A DNA stretch of 64,000 nucleotides. Origin: Macrobrachium rosenbergii (lineage: Eukaryota; Arthropoda; Malacostraca; Decapoda; Palaemonidae). The position numbers were made by a program, and so were the translations under genes. Under the pieces are notes generated by a model. It was given only the letters and a program-made list of their open reading frames with translations. It was not told where the DNA came from and searched no databases. The stretch spans positions 48,257,297-48,321,296 of the forward strand of contig NC_089766.1 in NCBI RefSeq assembly GCF_040412425.1, in the 5' to 3' direction. The number at the start of each line of letters is the position of its first letter. The stretch's first letter is position 1. Positions 28,381 through 40,931 of the stretch are shown here, piece by piece.

Positions 28381-28438
28381 AATGAAGACGTCTGGAGTAC
28401 AGGAAAAATGTTTTCATTAGGTACAAAGTGGACACCAC
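28381..28438 (-). repeat. Inverted partial copy of the hairpin repeat at 28661-28832
   Basis: aatgaagacgtctggagtac and aaaaatgttttcatta are the reverse complement of 28741-28797 with few differences. Confidence 0.75.
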
Positions 28439-28660
28439 TGAAAAAAGGAATGCAAAAAAAAAAACTATATGTGTAGTGTGACGTCTGAACGGAACATAAA
28501 GGTAGATCCATCTTGATAGGATCAAGATATCCTTAAGGCTACTTAAAAGAAGAAAGGCTTACAGCACACGAGGAATTATTCATGGAGAAGAGAAGAAAGG
28601 CTGAAAGGCAGATGAAAAAGATAATATGGGAGGAACGGAAATCGTGGCTTATGTTATCGA

Positions 28661-28832
28661 TATTAACCCGGTATGTATCCACCCAAGGCGGAAGCTCCTT
28701 GCGACGCGGTGTTTAGTACTAGCCCCCCCCCCTTTTTTTAGTGTGTCCACTGTACTAAATGAAAACATTTTCCTTGTACTCCTGACGTCTTCATTCTTCA
28801 GTTTCGTGTGGGTGGATACATACTGGGTTAAT
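28661..28832. repeat. Hairpin/MITE-like inverted repeat
   Basis: attaacccggtatgtatcca at the left pairs with tggatacatactgggttaat at the right, 20-bp near-perfect arms about 170 bp apart. No TA duplication identified. Confidence 0.8.
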
Positions 28833-28881
28833 ACGGCTTGTATCAACGTGGGAAAGAGAGAGACACTCAGGACAGCAAATA

Positions 28882-28882
28882 A

Positions 28883-28927
<45 letters not shown>
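28882..28927. repeat. (AAT)n microsatellite
   Basis: About 15 AAT units. Confidence 0.97.
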
Positions 28928-31148
28928 TAGCAAGGAAGAATTAAATATGAAAGGAATGCAGCATACGCAAACTGAAGAAAAAATTCAAATACTGTACTTT
29001 CAAAACCCACTGAGTCAAAAGAACTAGATCTAGAGATGTTGACATGGCAGAGGAACCAATATAGAATGCGGCGCCCAAAATGTTATGAAAGCCCTTTGGA
29101 AGATGGAAATGTTCAGATGTTCCACGGCCATTAGAAATAACATATGATTTACCAATAGTAAATGGGGAACCAAGTCACTGAAAAGTTTACAGTACTGTAA
29201 ATGCAAAAGCATGGTAAAGTAAAAAATCCATAAAAATCTATGACTGTAACAATATGCAAATGGAAAATTGGGTCCACCACAGTGAAAAGTATAGTGGAAT
29301 AATATTGCTCCAGTTTGCGGTTTAAAGACTGAACGAAGTGCTGGGGGGAAGGCAAAGAAAAATGGTTGGCATCAACGACTGTCAGTCAAGCTTTAAACCT
29401 GAAAAATCACGAGTCAGTCGACTCAGTCCTTATAAAGAAACAACATCCATCGAGTATTGTATGTATACAAATGTAATTACTTGAGACTAAATCACGTTAA
29501 TTTGTTTTTGTTTTCACAAACAATTTGACTAATATTGATTACACACCTTTCAAAAATTAGAAAAATACCCTCCACCCCCTCTGAGCCGAGTTTTATTGGT
29601 ACTCTATAACATCACCGTTATCGGGAATATAAACAATTCTTCATTTGTTTTACAGGTAACTACAGCAAGGTTGGGAACGTTCATAGCAGACTCTTTAATT
29701 TTCGACGAAAATCTTAGCTGAATCCTGATGCATTGTGCCAAGTACTTCTACCATCAATGTTTTTAGTTTACCATCGTCAGTAATCTAAACTTCGATTTTG
29801 ACGGAAAATATATTATAGGTTCACATCAAACAAGTCCGACCACTTTTAGGAAATTCGTGGTAATTATATCTTTCGATAGCTGTACTGTTTGAAAACAGAA
29901 GGGATACGAATAACAGGCGTGTAATCAAATCCCATGAAAATTATTTTAGATTTTCAGCCCAAGAATGCTGGCAGTGCTGTTACTGATATATATAGGCTCC
30001 AAAATCTGCATCTTTACCAACTTTAGCTTTTTACTTTAAGACGTTCGACGTCGTTTGTGTGATTTATCACTCATGCAGGATTTACAAGCGTGCCATTGCA
30101 GTAGGGAATTTTCAGAGATATATATATTTCAAGACCCACCTTTGTGTGGGTCCTCATAGATTGAAAGTTCTTACAGCTAAAGATACTTTTCATAATGAGC
30201 GAGTAGGGGTCCTCCGAAACCCTTACATTCTGATTAACGGTTGTATGGCTATGCTGTTTCGCAAACGTCACCCCTGTAATGACCATTTTCACGGAGGTAC
30301 CCCTTTGGACAAATTTTACACTGAAAACTACCAAAATTCATGATGAGCCTAATTTAATTTTTAGACCTGATTAACGTAGTTATAGTTAAATAATTTAACC
30401 TGTGGGACACAAACCTATTGAAATAAATAAAACGCTTGTGGGTACCCAGATCTGTATACTACAATTACTCGCCTCCTGGTTTAGTACGGTAATGATATAA
30501 TCGATGGCGAAACAATGAAACGCCGCCAAGTGGTCTACACCATACTACTGAGGAACCAGTTACACGAAATTTGATCCATTAACCAATACCCTCACGACAA
30601 AAAATATAAACAGCAATATAGAAGCACAATGCAACTTAAAATATTCTTAGTTACACGTAACCAAGGAGGAGGCCTCAAATAGCTAAACAAAAAAAAAAAA
30701 ATTAAATAAAAACAAAAACAAATAAGCTGCCCTAAGACACAAGATGCGAATTACTACTGGTAAAATGTCAGCTATAATTTTAAGTCCTTATTACCACGGA
30801 AGACAACCCTATCCTCTCACTCATAATATTCTAAGAATGTCTTAATATGAACACCAAATTTCTAACCCACAATTAAGCCCAATATACAAGTGTTTTAAAT
30901 TGCATCATATTACCTTATCTTGGCCGCTTAAGTTATCACAATAAACGGAAGTTAACTCTTAAACGCTTTCCATTCCATTCCTCTTATTTTCTAAATTCAG
31001 GCGTCGTTACTTGTTCACAATTTCCTCCACGGCTTAAATAACGAATTAAAACCACTCAGTTACCAGGATTAATCGAGTACTCTATTAACAGTGTGTGTTA
31101 CTGCGAAATCAGTATCTTTCGGAATTGGCTTCCGTACACATTACAGGA
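28928..31148. other. Intergenic stretch, no supported feature
   Basis: Open frames on both strands at 30059-30343 mirror each other and match no family I know. The sequence is otherwise AT-rich without clear repeats. Confidence 0.4.
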
Positions 31149-31320
31149 ACACTTTAACAAAGTAACCTGTCCACAGACCAGGAGTGTATTAGACTGTGTT
31201 CAAATGTAGACACTTTAACAGAGTAACCTGTGCACAGACAGGCGTGTACTTGGCTATTCTACCGCAATCACTTTAACAGAGTAACCTGTTCACAGACCAC
31301 GACTGTACTATCGCAAACAC
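31149..31320. repeat. Tandem repeat, three copies, period about 60 bp
   Basis: actttaacagagtaacctgt followed by -cacagac- occurs at 31151, 31212 and 31270; the downstream halves are diverged. Confidence 0.88.
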
Positions 31321-31869
31321 AAGACACACACCAGACCTGCCCTTCTACTCTGAAATCCTTGACAATGAAAGTGTATTCACTTCTTAATAACCAACGATCG
31401 ATTTAACTGGCTATTGTATAGTTTTGCTTATATTTAATAAATTTCAAATCCTTTCAAAGTAAGTTTACTAAAATCATGCATTTGAAGATCAAACGTCACT
31501 TGAGTGATATTATCACAGATGCAAACTCCATATTTCAGCGTGGACACCAAAAGTAAACTTGTATTTCCATTGTTTAAGCTTTGGATGCAGTCGCGGAGCT
31601 GGGAAACTACGCATAGCGCCGTTAAACAAAGCTACTTATTTTATCTATATTACCATAAAATAGTCTTTACATTCGATTTTGTGCATCATTCAAGTTTGAT
31701 TTCTCATGAATGACATTTTTCCTTCTCATTCTTTGTTGTTTTGAATTTCATTCGGTTACGTTTCTTATGTAGTTTTTTTTTTTATTTCATTTTATACGCG
31801 CACTGAAGCGTTTTATTTCAAGTCTTCGGTTTAAATTGAAAATTACTTCATTGCACACACATATATATA

Positions 31870-31875
<6 letters not shown>

Positions 31876-31914
<39 letters not shown>
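31876..31914. repeat. (TA)n microsatellite
   Basis: About 19 TA units. Confidence 0.95.
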
Positions 31915-31917
<3 letters not shown>

Positions 31918-32339
31918 AGCATAAAATTATATTTTGTGTGTATAATTAAAAATTACTGTTGATTGTACAACTGCATTATTTTTATGATAACCACTATATA
32001 TATAATTTGAGTGTACAATTAAAACTGGTATAAAACCATTATTTTTAATAACAGTGCATAAAATTTTTTGTTTTGGGAAAAACTGCCATGAAATCTGTTT
32101 TAATAACCTATCAAAAGATCAGGTCCGTTTTTGAGGAAAACTGTTAATCTGCTCAGTGCAAAGTCCTGTCAAAATTCAGGTTCATTACTTAGAATCGAGA
32201 TCGCCCCATCTCCATCATGACAGATGACTGCTAATAAGTTTGTGACGCTTATTTAATTAAATGACCCAACTGCATAACTATAGCCAATCAGCTAATTTGA
32301 AATGAATGTTTAAGACAGATTCCAAATCAACATATATCT

Positions 32340-32560
32340 CTCTCCTGATAGCCAAAAGGGGATGAGTCAGCTGTCTATCACTGGACCTACAGCCTATAAG
32401 GCACAAGTTCGAATCCTGGCTGAGGTATAAGCATTTATCAATTCCAGTATTGCACTTGGGTGGAAGTTATTGCTGAGGTGAAGTGAATTCGATATTTTTA
32501 AGGTGGTTATTAGTATAGTGAATTCGATAATAGGTGTAAGTTTTGCTGAGGTATAGAGAT
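32340..32560 (+). mobile_element. tRNA-headed SINE, copy 1
   Basis: tgatagccaaaagggg resembles a pol III A box and agttcgaatcctggct a B box (GTTCGAATCC), spaced about 50 bp. The region lacks a tRNA acceptor stem, so it is a SINE head rather than a tRNA gene. Confidence 0.65.
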
Positions 32561-32700
32561 TGATATTAAGTGTAGGTGGCTAAATTTGTGAGTATAGAAA
32601 CGTGTGTATGCGTAACAAAACTTAATAATTTGCCCAGTATTGCAAAACTTACCATCGATCAGGGTGGAAATGGGTTACTTTGATTCCAATTAGTGAATGT

Positions 32701-32896
32701 GGATTCAGCAGAAATATTTCTCTCTCTCTCTTGGTAGCCAAATGGTGACACTTCATCACAGAATCAACACCTTAAAGACTAGTTCAAATCCTTGCTGGGA
32801 CAGGTGCACTGATCAATTACACTTCCCTTTTGATGTAGGTTATTTCGTAAGTAAAATTAATTTCATATTAAGTGATATTTGTGGTTTAATATATAA

Positions 32897-32941
<45 letters not shown>

Positions 32942-33195
32942 CAAATTATCACAGGTGAAAAATAAGAGACCCAGCCTCTTATTTTTCACCTGTGGTAATG
33001 TGTGTGAGAAATATCACTCAATTTCAAATTAATTTTACCTTTGAAATAAATTAAATCCAAAGGGAAATGAAATTCACAAGTGAGTCTGTCCCAGCTAGGA
33101 ACTGAACTTGTCTTAGGTGTAGATACTGTGATGAACAGTCACTGTCTCCATTTGGCTATCAAGGGATATTAGTTGATTTTGACTCTGCTGTAAAT
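32701..33195. mobile_element. Head-to-head pair of tRNA-headed SINEs around a (TA)n and perfect hairpin
   Basis: The left arm 32701-32895 (tagccaaatgg ... agttcaaatccttgctggga) is inverted at about 33000-33195 (ccagctaggaactgaact ... ccatttggcta). Between them lie (TA)n at 32896-32939 and a perfect 18-bp hairpin: ACAGGTGAAAAATAAGAG at 32951-32968 and its complement at 32976-32993. Confidence 0.75.
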
Positions 33196-33597
33196 ATTCC
33201 TGCTGAACTCACCGTCCACCTTTCACACCGACCCTATCGTACTAATGTCTACAAGAGGGTTCACTTTTATCATAAAATGTTCACCCACTCCCTTTAAATT
33301 TAACTTCTACACCATACATCCTTAACAGCAAAGTTCTCAATGTCCATGCATACTGAAAAATGGGTTCTCCCATTCCTTGAAATCTCATAAAAACCACAAC
33401 CACACAAATATTTCCTTGTCTAAATCCACACTGCTTCCCCGAACAATCTTTTATACACCTTACACTCTCAGTTACATTTGTACCATACATTTTTTTCAGC
33501 TCGGGTTAATGATGTTATGCTCCTATATTCCAACATTCCCTTCCCATCCACTTTCCCTCGTGCAACAAAAGATTAATACCTCTCACATATTCTTCTG

Positions 33598-33898
33598 GAA
33601 TGGAATGGAGTATAAAATTTAGGCCAAAGGCCACGCACTGGGACCTAAAGGGTCATACTGCGCTGAGAGGGAAATTGAGCATAAAGGTTTGAAAGGTGTA
33701 ACAGGAGGAAAACCTCGCAGTTGCACTATGAAGCAATTGTTAGGAGAAGTTGGAAAGTCAGATGGATAAAAGAGAATATGAATGTAGGGATAGTAAAGGG
33801 AATGAAAGGGGGGACCCATAGGGCCACTGCAAAGAGCCTTAGGTAATGCCTACAGTGAGCCGAATGAGATGCATTGATGGCAGTACTCTCTTACAGGG
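33598..33898 (+). repeat. Dispersed repeat R1, copy 2
   Basis: Near full-length: ggccaaaggccacgcactgg, aggtgtaacaggaggaaaac, and the end gcctacagtgagccgaatga are all present. Confidence 0.9.
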
Positions 33899-34205
33899 AC
33901 CTCATTGTTTTGGAACCTGTTTCTCATTTGGATATACCTTAATACTCGCCACCTTTCCATTTTTTCCCCATTAAGATAAACCTTAATTCTTGCCATCTTT
34001 CCATTTTCCAATCTCTTAAGCGTCTCATGATCTCGATAGTCACTTTCCCATGTGTTCTGAAAATGACACTAGCACCCTCTACTACTGCATCATTCAGATA
34101 TGTGTCTCATTTATCCTTGATATTAAAAAACAATACTGTCTCATATTTTGTTTTACATCACTTTCTTAAATATCAATTTTAATAGTAAAATTTATTATTC
34201 GGATA

Positions 34206-34283
34206 CTTACCAACTGTTAAAGTTAGCTTATATATTTCCTCGACTATTGGCGCGAAGATATAAGCTAACTAACAGTAGGTAAG
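34206..34283. repeat. Hairpin repeat
   Basis: cttaccaactgttaaagtta at the left pairs with taactaacagtaggtaag at the right; inner arms cttatata and tataag extend the stem. Confidence 0.8.
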
Positions 34284-34780
34284 ATTCTTCTCAAATAATA
34301 TGCTTCTTAATTTTCATAGGTGGTTTGTTTGTATACATAAATTACCTAATGACTGCAAAAGGATTAAATTCAGAATGATTTTACAATGTGCCATATTTTC
34401 AACAGAGGAAATTTAGGTTTTAAAGCTATTAAAGCAGAGTAATTGAGCAAATTTTCAAGAGATGCAACAGGTTGGAAATTACACAGCACTATCATGAGAA
34501 TGACATCTAAAATTCAGTGTATGCTGGTGAAGTGGTATTTAAGTTTTAAGAAATCTTTCAATGATACCGATGTATGAGTGCTTTTTGTCAATAATGAAAC
34601 AACAAGCTGGGTGCACAAAGCAGTGGTCTAGATCTGATTACAGTATTTCATACTTTTCATAGATATGATTTCATACTTTTAATCCCCAAATTCTATGAAA
34701 TTCAGTCAGTCCCAATTACTACACAACACTATTGCAGTGCAATTAATAAGTAAGTTTGCAAACTGATACGAGACAATTCT

Positions 34781-34783
<3 letters not shown>

Positions 34784-34857
<74 letters not shown>
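34784..34857. repeat. (GA)n microsatellite
   Basis: About 37 GA units. Confidence 0.98.
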
Positions 34858-34859
<2 letters not shown>

Positions 34860-35940
34860 TTCCCAAACACCATAAATAAAATCAAAATTACAGAAAAAAA
34901 AAAAAATGTAAATTACCATTAGCTCAGAACACACTCACCTTAGCAACGTTCAGTAAACATTGCTCTCACCTGAGCTGCCTTCCCGTAAGCTCCATGTTGT
35001 AAATTATAAAATTTATTTTCAAGAGCAATACATTCCCCTTTTGATATCGTTATATCAGTGATCATTCGTTGGTTGATACTGTAATGGTGGGTAATGTTGT
35101 TTGATAAAATGACAATTTCTATGTTGTTTATCAAAATCAGCCTTTTTTAATGGTTAACTTTTTCTCTATGCATGCCTTTGGAGCTGTCATACCAATTCAT
35201 AAAAATGGAATTAATAACAAAAAAAAGCAGGGTAACATATGCATGAACACCGAAAATGTTAACTAACAAGTTCCGCTGCTCAATTTTAACAAATACAGTC
35301 TTAGTAACACAAAAATAACTTGGGAGTAGAGGCCTGTGGAGAAAATACTGTTACCAAATTCCACATAAGTGGTTGCTGGTCTCTGAGAGGGATGCAAGAG
35401 GGAAGGATATAAGCATTTCATTCAGAAGTTGTCACTGGGATTGTCAATATCCTATACTTCTAAACCACTTGCATATACATTTAATTTTGTGGGTTATGAA
35501 ATCCTCTGGTTTTTAAGTTTCAGCACTGCTTCTTTCACTGACATTCCAAATGTAATCATTAGCAGGTTCACTTCAGTGTTATAGGCATTGTATAGAATGA
35601 ACATTCTTTTCAATTAACATGTCCAAGGTTTATCCATCTTGGGTGGCTAAGGTCCAGTCTGTGGCATCTTTTATTAATATTTCCAAATGCCAGAACGATT
35701 AATTTTATGGTTTATGTAAAAATGGGACCATGGATTTTCAGTTTTAAAAGATAAATTTTGTCGGTCTAAATGTTAACTTACAGTTCTTTTTTCCTTTAGG
35801 TTTAATGAATATTTTTATAACTACATATCTAATTCTAATGGATTCTGTTTCTAGGTACTACCCATTTCTGGAATTAAAGAGTTATCACCATTCTCCACTA
35901 ATAATTGTGTTGCATATAATCAACATGAATTTCATACCAC
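34858..35940. other. Intergenic stretch, no feature seen
   Basis: AT-rich DNA; no family-level similarity or repeat recognised on either strand. Confidence 0.45.
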
Positions 35941-36020
35941 TGATGTCGTTGATGCTTTAAAAGTTCGATTTCAGTGGTCGTGTCTACCACTAAAATCAAA
36001 CTTTTGGCTTCAATGACATA
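35941..36020. repeat. Compact hairpin of about 80 bp
   Basis: agttcgatttcagtgg and ccactaaaatcaaact pair around the 9-base loop tcgtgtcta; outer arms gatgtcgttga and tcaatgacat extend the stem. Confidence 0.82.
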
Positions 36021-36878
36021 ACAGACATTTCTCATGTTGGAAATATTTCCAAATCATTTCTCAGCTTCTAAACATTCATGTTTATATTTGTTTGTCGGAT
36101 TGTCCAACTTCATTGTATTTGTTACCTCGCTGGTATTTTGCCACATAGTAGTCCTCTTCTCCCAGCCGCTTTCCTCTTTTTGTGTATACAGATATTCTAG
36201 TCAGTGGAAACTTCCTCACCAAGTTAATGGCCTTTCTCGCTTGATTTCACTTGATGAGTGTGATTTGACAGCCTGACAATGGAAACCTTTCTTACTTGTT
36301 CTGGAAGAAAGCGTGAATATTCTGAATAAGAACAACAATAATAAATGGGTGTAACAATGGGCATGAGCGATACTTTTAGGCCAATTATCTGAATAAAATG
36401 ATCTCTACTATTTAAGAGAGAAAGCATCATATAAATAGCACCGACAAAACATGAATTCCCCTGGGCAAAGTCAAGAACTGAGACAGAAGACTTAAAATGT
36501 GAAAGAGCAGGTTGAATATCTAACCGTCCCATTACCACCATGCTGACTAAGTAACTAACACCCTACAGATGCTAAGTGTCTCCTACAAGAATGAAAGAAT
36601 ATCTAGCCTTTGTTATAGAGCCAACTGAAAGATTGCTGACACTGTTGGTTAGAAAATATTGAGTCTGGTACAGCTGGTTAATAAATATTTAGTCACAGAA
36701 AAGATTTATGATAATTCCTCCACCAAATATAATCTCTGAGAAATGACTGTTCCAACTAACAAGGATGTATGAGAATGATGATTAGTTGCTCAAACGGGAA
36801 AATAAGTGACGAATGCAAATTGAAAAAAATGGTATATGAAACATTTCAGTGGTAGAATTATTTTTTCATGTATGAAAT
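36021..36878. other. ANAPC2 3' flank, no feature seen
   Basis: Frames on both strands overlap without recognisable domains. The nearest landmark is the candidate poly(A) signal at its right edge. Confidence 0.4.
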
Positions 36879-36884
36879 TTTATT
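36879..36884 (-). terminator. Candidate ANAPC2 polyadenylation signal
   Basis: A minus-strand AATAAA lies 164 nt after the ANAPC2 stop. It is the nearest canonical hexamer I noticed; no transcript evidence. Confidence 0.45.
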
Positions 36885-37047
36885 TACAAAAATACCGGGA
36901 AAGTGATAGCAGTATCAAAACGATCTATAAATACTACACTAAAATACATCGTAATTAAAATACTACAGCGTTACAAAAATGTACAACTAATGTAAGTGGT
37001 ACTTCAGATGAAATACATTTTTTGAAACGATAACAAACCAGCAAACA

Positions 37048-37245
37048 TCAGTTCTTTGGTAATTTGTAGAGGCCATTTGCAAACAACAAGTGATGCTGAC
37101 GAACTTTGCGGTCCAGGAAGGCTCTTAGTTCTTGAGGACTGCATTCAACCGACCCCTGAACAAACATCTTCAACATGGCATGAATTCGCTCTAACGGGAG
37201 GCAATCCAGGTTAGTTAACATGCCCACAATATAAGACCAGAAAAC
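37048..37245 (-). CDS. ANAPC2: ANAPC2 exon 15 (C-terminal ANAPC2 domain)
   Basis: Acceptor ttttacag. Encodes VFWSYIVGMLTNLDCLPLER, IHAMLKMFVQG, and ends HHLLFANGLYKLPKN then TGA at 37048-37050. This WHB-like domain docks the E2 in known APC/C structures. Confidence 0.97.
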   Translation of the reverse strand, partial: VFWSYIVGMLTNLDCLPLERIHAMLKMFVQGSVECSPQELRAFLDRKVRQHHLLFANGLYKLPKN

Positions 37246-40200
37246 CTGTAAAACAAGAAAAAAAGTTACGTACCAAATCTAATCTAGCATATATTTTTGA
37301 TAAAATTTTCAATTTTATTATTAACTTCTATGTTATTATAGTAAAGTATTAATATTTATAGAATTTGAAGGTCAGACCTACCGGAATTGCAAGTTTTAAG
37401 TGAGTTGTCTGATTAAACTACCTAGTAATACTGAACCACAAAGGTCATTAAAGAAATTGAAACCTAAGTACTTCTGCAATTGTGTGGGTCAGCTCGTACT
37501 GCCTTGCCTTTTGTTTGCGAATCTTGGGTTGAATCCCTATGTGACTTAGAAATCTATAATAGCAGTAATAATTCAGAAAGGTATTACCGATTTTGTTAAG
37601 AGTTTTCCTATACAGAATCATATTCAATAATCCTCAAAAAATACTATTATCATTAACCCTTTGACTTCGCTTGAAGTTTGGATGATGGGTTTAATTCTAT
37701 CTTCCATGAAAGCAGGGGCTTTTCAAAGAGAATTATCAATATAATTTTCTCTGAAGAAAGTATTAACTCATCATAGATGTTGCTGCAACAAGCAAGTTTT
37801 GATGTGCGGTTCATTTCTCACATTAATGGCAACACTGGACTTTGTGATAATGGCTCCCATTTTAACAGTTCTTAGTAAATTCAGCTCTGATCTTAGCTGG
37901 AATGTTGTGCCTTAAGTGTCTGAACGTTCTTGGCACTCAGAAATACTATTCTGTAAATACTGCTTTGTATATGAAGATTGAACTTATCCACAACAAATAA
38001 AACCTTACCTGAAGTTCTTCTTCTCTCTGATCTTGAGCTGAAGCCATTACACTTTCCGCTTCGTCTTCTTCAATTGCCTGAGGAGTTATGTCTGGCTGAG
38101 CTGAACCAGAAGCTGCAGCTATCCCCTCTTCACCAGTTTCCTCCCCCTCCACCAATATGAATATGTCTGGTTCCACTTCTTGTAAAACTCCCTGAAATTA
38201 CACGTTCTAATAAAACACACAAATGATACACAACTATCAAGGCTTTTTTGGTAATTCCACATGAATATAATTTTATAAATACAAGTAGATTCTTTCCAGG
38301 TACAAGAAATCACATTCAAATACTGGGTCCTTATTTTAGTGCTCACAAAATCTCTTTCGCTAGTTTCAGAATGACATGACTTTAAACAGAGAAACATGCA
38401 CTAACAACAGTTACCTGAGTCTGCCAGTATGTAATTTTACGCCTCAATATTGTCTTTGGCACTTGAGTTACTGCGCTCAGCTCGTTGATTGACCACCGAT
38501 TACGATCTTGAAAGTGATAAATAATGGTTGCCTGAGTTGGTGTAACTGTTAAGTTTAGGGTGCGTCCTTTGAGTTCTACTTCCAACTGCACCTGTGAAAG
38601 AAGATGAAAAAATTTAGTTCTTTAGTACCATATTAAAAATGTTCTGCCTTATCAGGTTTAGAGTATCTCTGAGTGGGGCTGATAAGAACTGAAGTGTTTC
38701 AGTGCTTGGAAGATCATTATGGTTCCTGATGTCCAAGTAAATTTAAATATTATATATAAATATACTACTCCCAACACTGATCTTACACTGTAGCCATTCA
38801 ACTTTCAGATAATCCCCCATTTCAGAAACATGACTGAATCTTTTCATCTGGTTGTAATCACATGACTGTATGACATAACTTGAGGTTCCATATTATTAGT
38901 ATTTCAAAGTAGTCTGTCACAACATACAACACTAGATCAGATATGAGAAACAGTATTAGCATTTTAATCGTTACTTTAACATTACCACAGATACTTTAAC
39001 ATTACCACAGAAGTTGGATAGTTGAGTAAGAAGAGACACCACTAAACAGGTACAAAGCATTGCAGCTGGAGTTGAAGGGATACTGCAAAGAATCTTTAGT
39101 AATGTTCTATCTGCAGTGCGTCACAGGGCACACTAAGAGGCGTCCCTTAAGAAACTCATAAAATAATAATGATTTAAGTCAGGATGAGTGACTGCATGGT
39201 GGTACTAATAATGCACGCCTTGTGGAGCACAATGAAAGCTTTTCTGCATGTACTTTGCAATATCCCTTTGGCTTTCACTAACATTATTAGCTATCTGTTA
39301 CTTTTTATTCACTCTGCTGTCTTCCTTTCTTGCTATCCAACTTTGAATTGACTTACATAATTTTGAATTTACAAACATCATTCTCAATTACAAACATAAT
39401 TCTCAGGCCACCAAACAAGCTCGGAAATTTGATTAACTGACTGATGAATGCTTGGCACAATGACCTACTCTGGAACTGTTTGGTTATTCTAAACCCTGTG
39501 GCTTGGAAATTTGACTCAGTGGTCAGGTTAAACTATTTTCTAACAGTAAAGGACGAATCAAAGTTCCATAAATATAAATAATACAAATAGGTATGTAACC
39601 AACATAATATGAGGCCTGTATTAGTTTGTGATTTTGAAAAACTTTTTATCTCTGTTACTTATTATAAATTTTGCTATCACCTTTCCTTGTCATTACTTCC
39701 TTAATATACAAACTGGAATTCTACTTATGGTTTTTCTAATGCCTACCAAGTCACAAGTTGACCCGGTGGTATCAACAGCAGATGAGTTAAAAGGAGGAAA
39801 GAGGCAACGTTCTACACAAATCTGGCCTTCCTTAGCTATTCCAAATTTATAGTCTTAGTGTAATGATTCACAAACTTCCCTGAAGCAGAATGCTATTAAA
39901 GGCAATACAATAAGTTGATCAACCAGCTATTTCAATAACAAATCACAATACTCACTTGGCCTAGATGAGGCTTCCAGTTAAGTGTCCTATTGCCTTTTAG
40001 ATCCTGAAAGGCTTCAGTGTAAGTTTCCAGTTCTTTCGTAACCTCTTCGGGAAGATGCAGCCGTTCTTCCTTGAACGACGGCCAGAACTGGGCAGAGAGA
40101 ATCATGGACGACACCGGGAATTTCTGCTTGCTGCGATGTCTGTTCTCATCGGAGTGGATGATGCTGTTTATTCTTTTGGAGTCTGCAACATCTTTCACCA

Positions 40201-40843
40201 TTACCTCACATTTGTGAAGGAGGGTTACTGTTTCCCCAAACCTAAAATAAAAATATAAAGATTTGAGACATTTACCTGAATTACCTCATTAGAAGCAGGG
40301 TACAAAAATATATACACAGTACTTTGTTACTTAAGTTATCAGTTATTTAAACTGCAATATATCAAACAGTTTTCAGCAAATGCATTCTTCAGCCCTTTAA
40401 TTATTGATTTTGTGCTACCTAGAGTGCTGTAAACAGAAATAGATTAAGCAACATAATATTTCAAATCAATAATTTCAACTGTTGCTACCATAAAAAGTAT
40501 CCTTCAGACGTCTGTATCTCTGAAGCTGACCACTCCAAAGTATAAAAACTATATAAATCAACACACCTACAAATTCAATGGTAATATCTTACTTGCAAGG
40601 AAAAAATTTAGCCTCAAAATCTTTGAGGACAGTGTTTGCCATAATAAATTAACCATGTGTTGTTATAACTTCATACTTAATGGCAGTGTCCCTAAAATGT
40701 CTGTGTATTAAGATAACTTGTTAAGTTTTTTTCTATATACTGTTTACAAAATTAATCGTGTTTAAGAGATGCAAAACCAGTAAAATCTCAATAAGTATGT
40801 GTGATCCTCAGGAACTTAAACATTTCTGTTACATTTACTGTTC

Positions 40844-40931
<88 letters not shown>

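Noticed and set aside
28626..29027. 133-codon open frame, longest in the window
   Set aside because: Runs through the hairpin repeat and (AAT)n; no domain and no splice context.
30059..30343. Overlapping open frames on both strands
   Set aside because: No family similarity I can recognise and no exon partners; possibly an unrecognised repeat.
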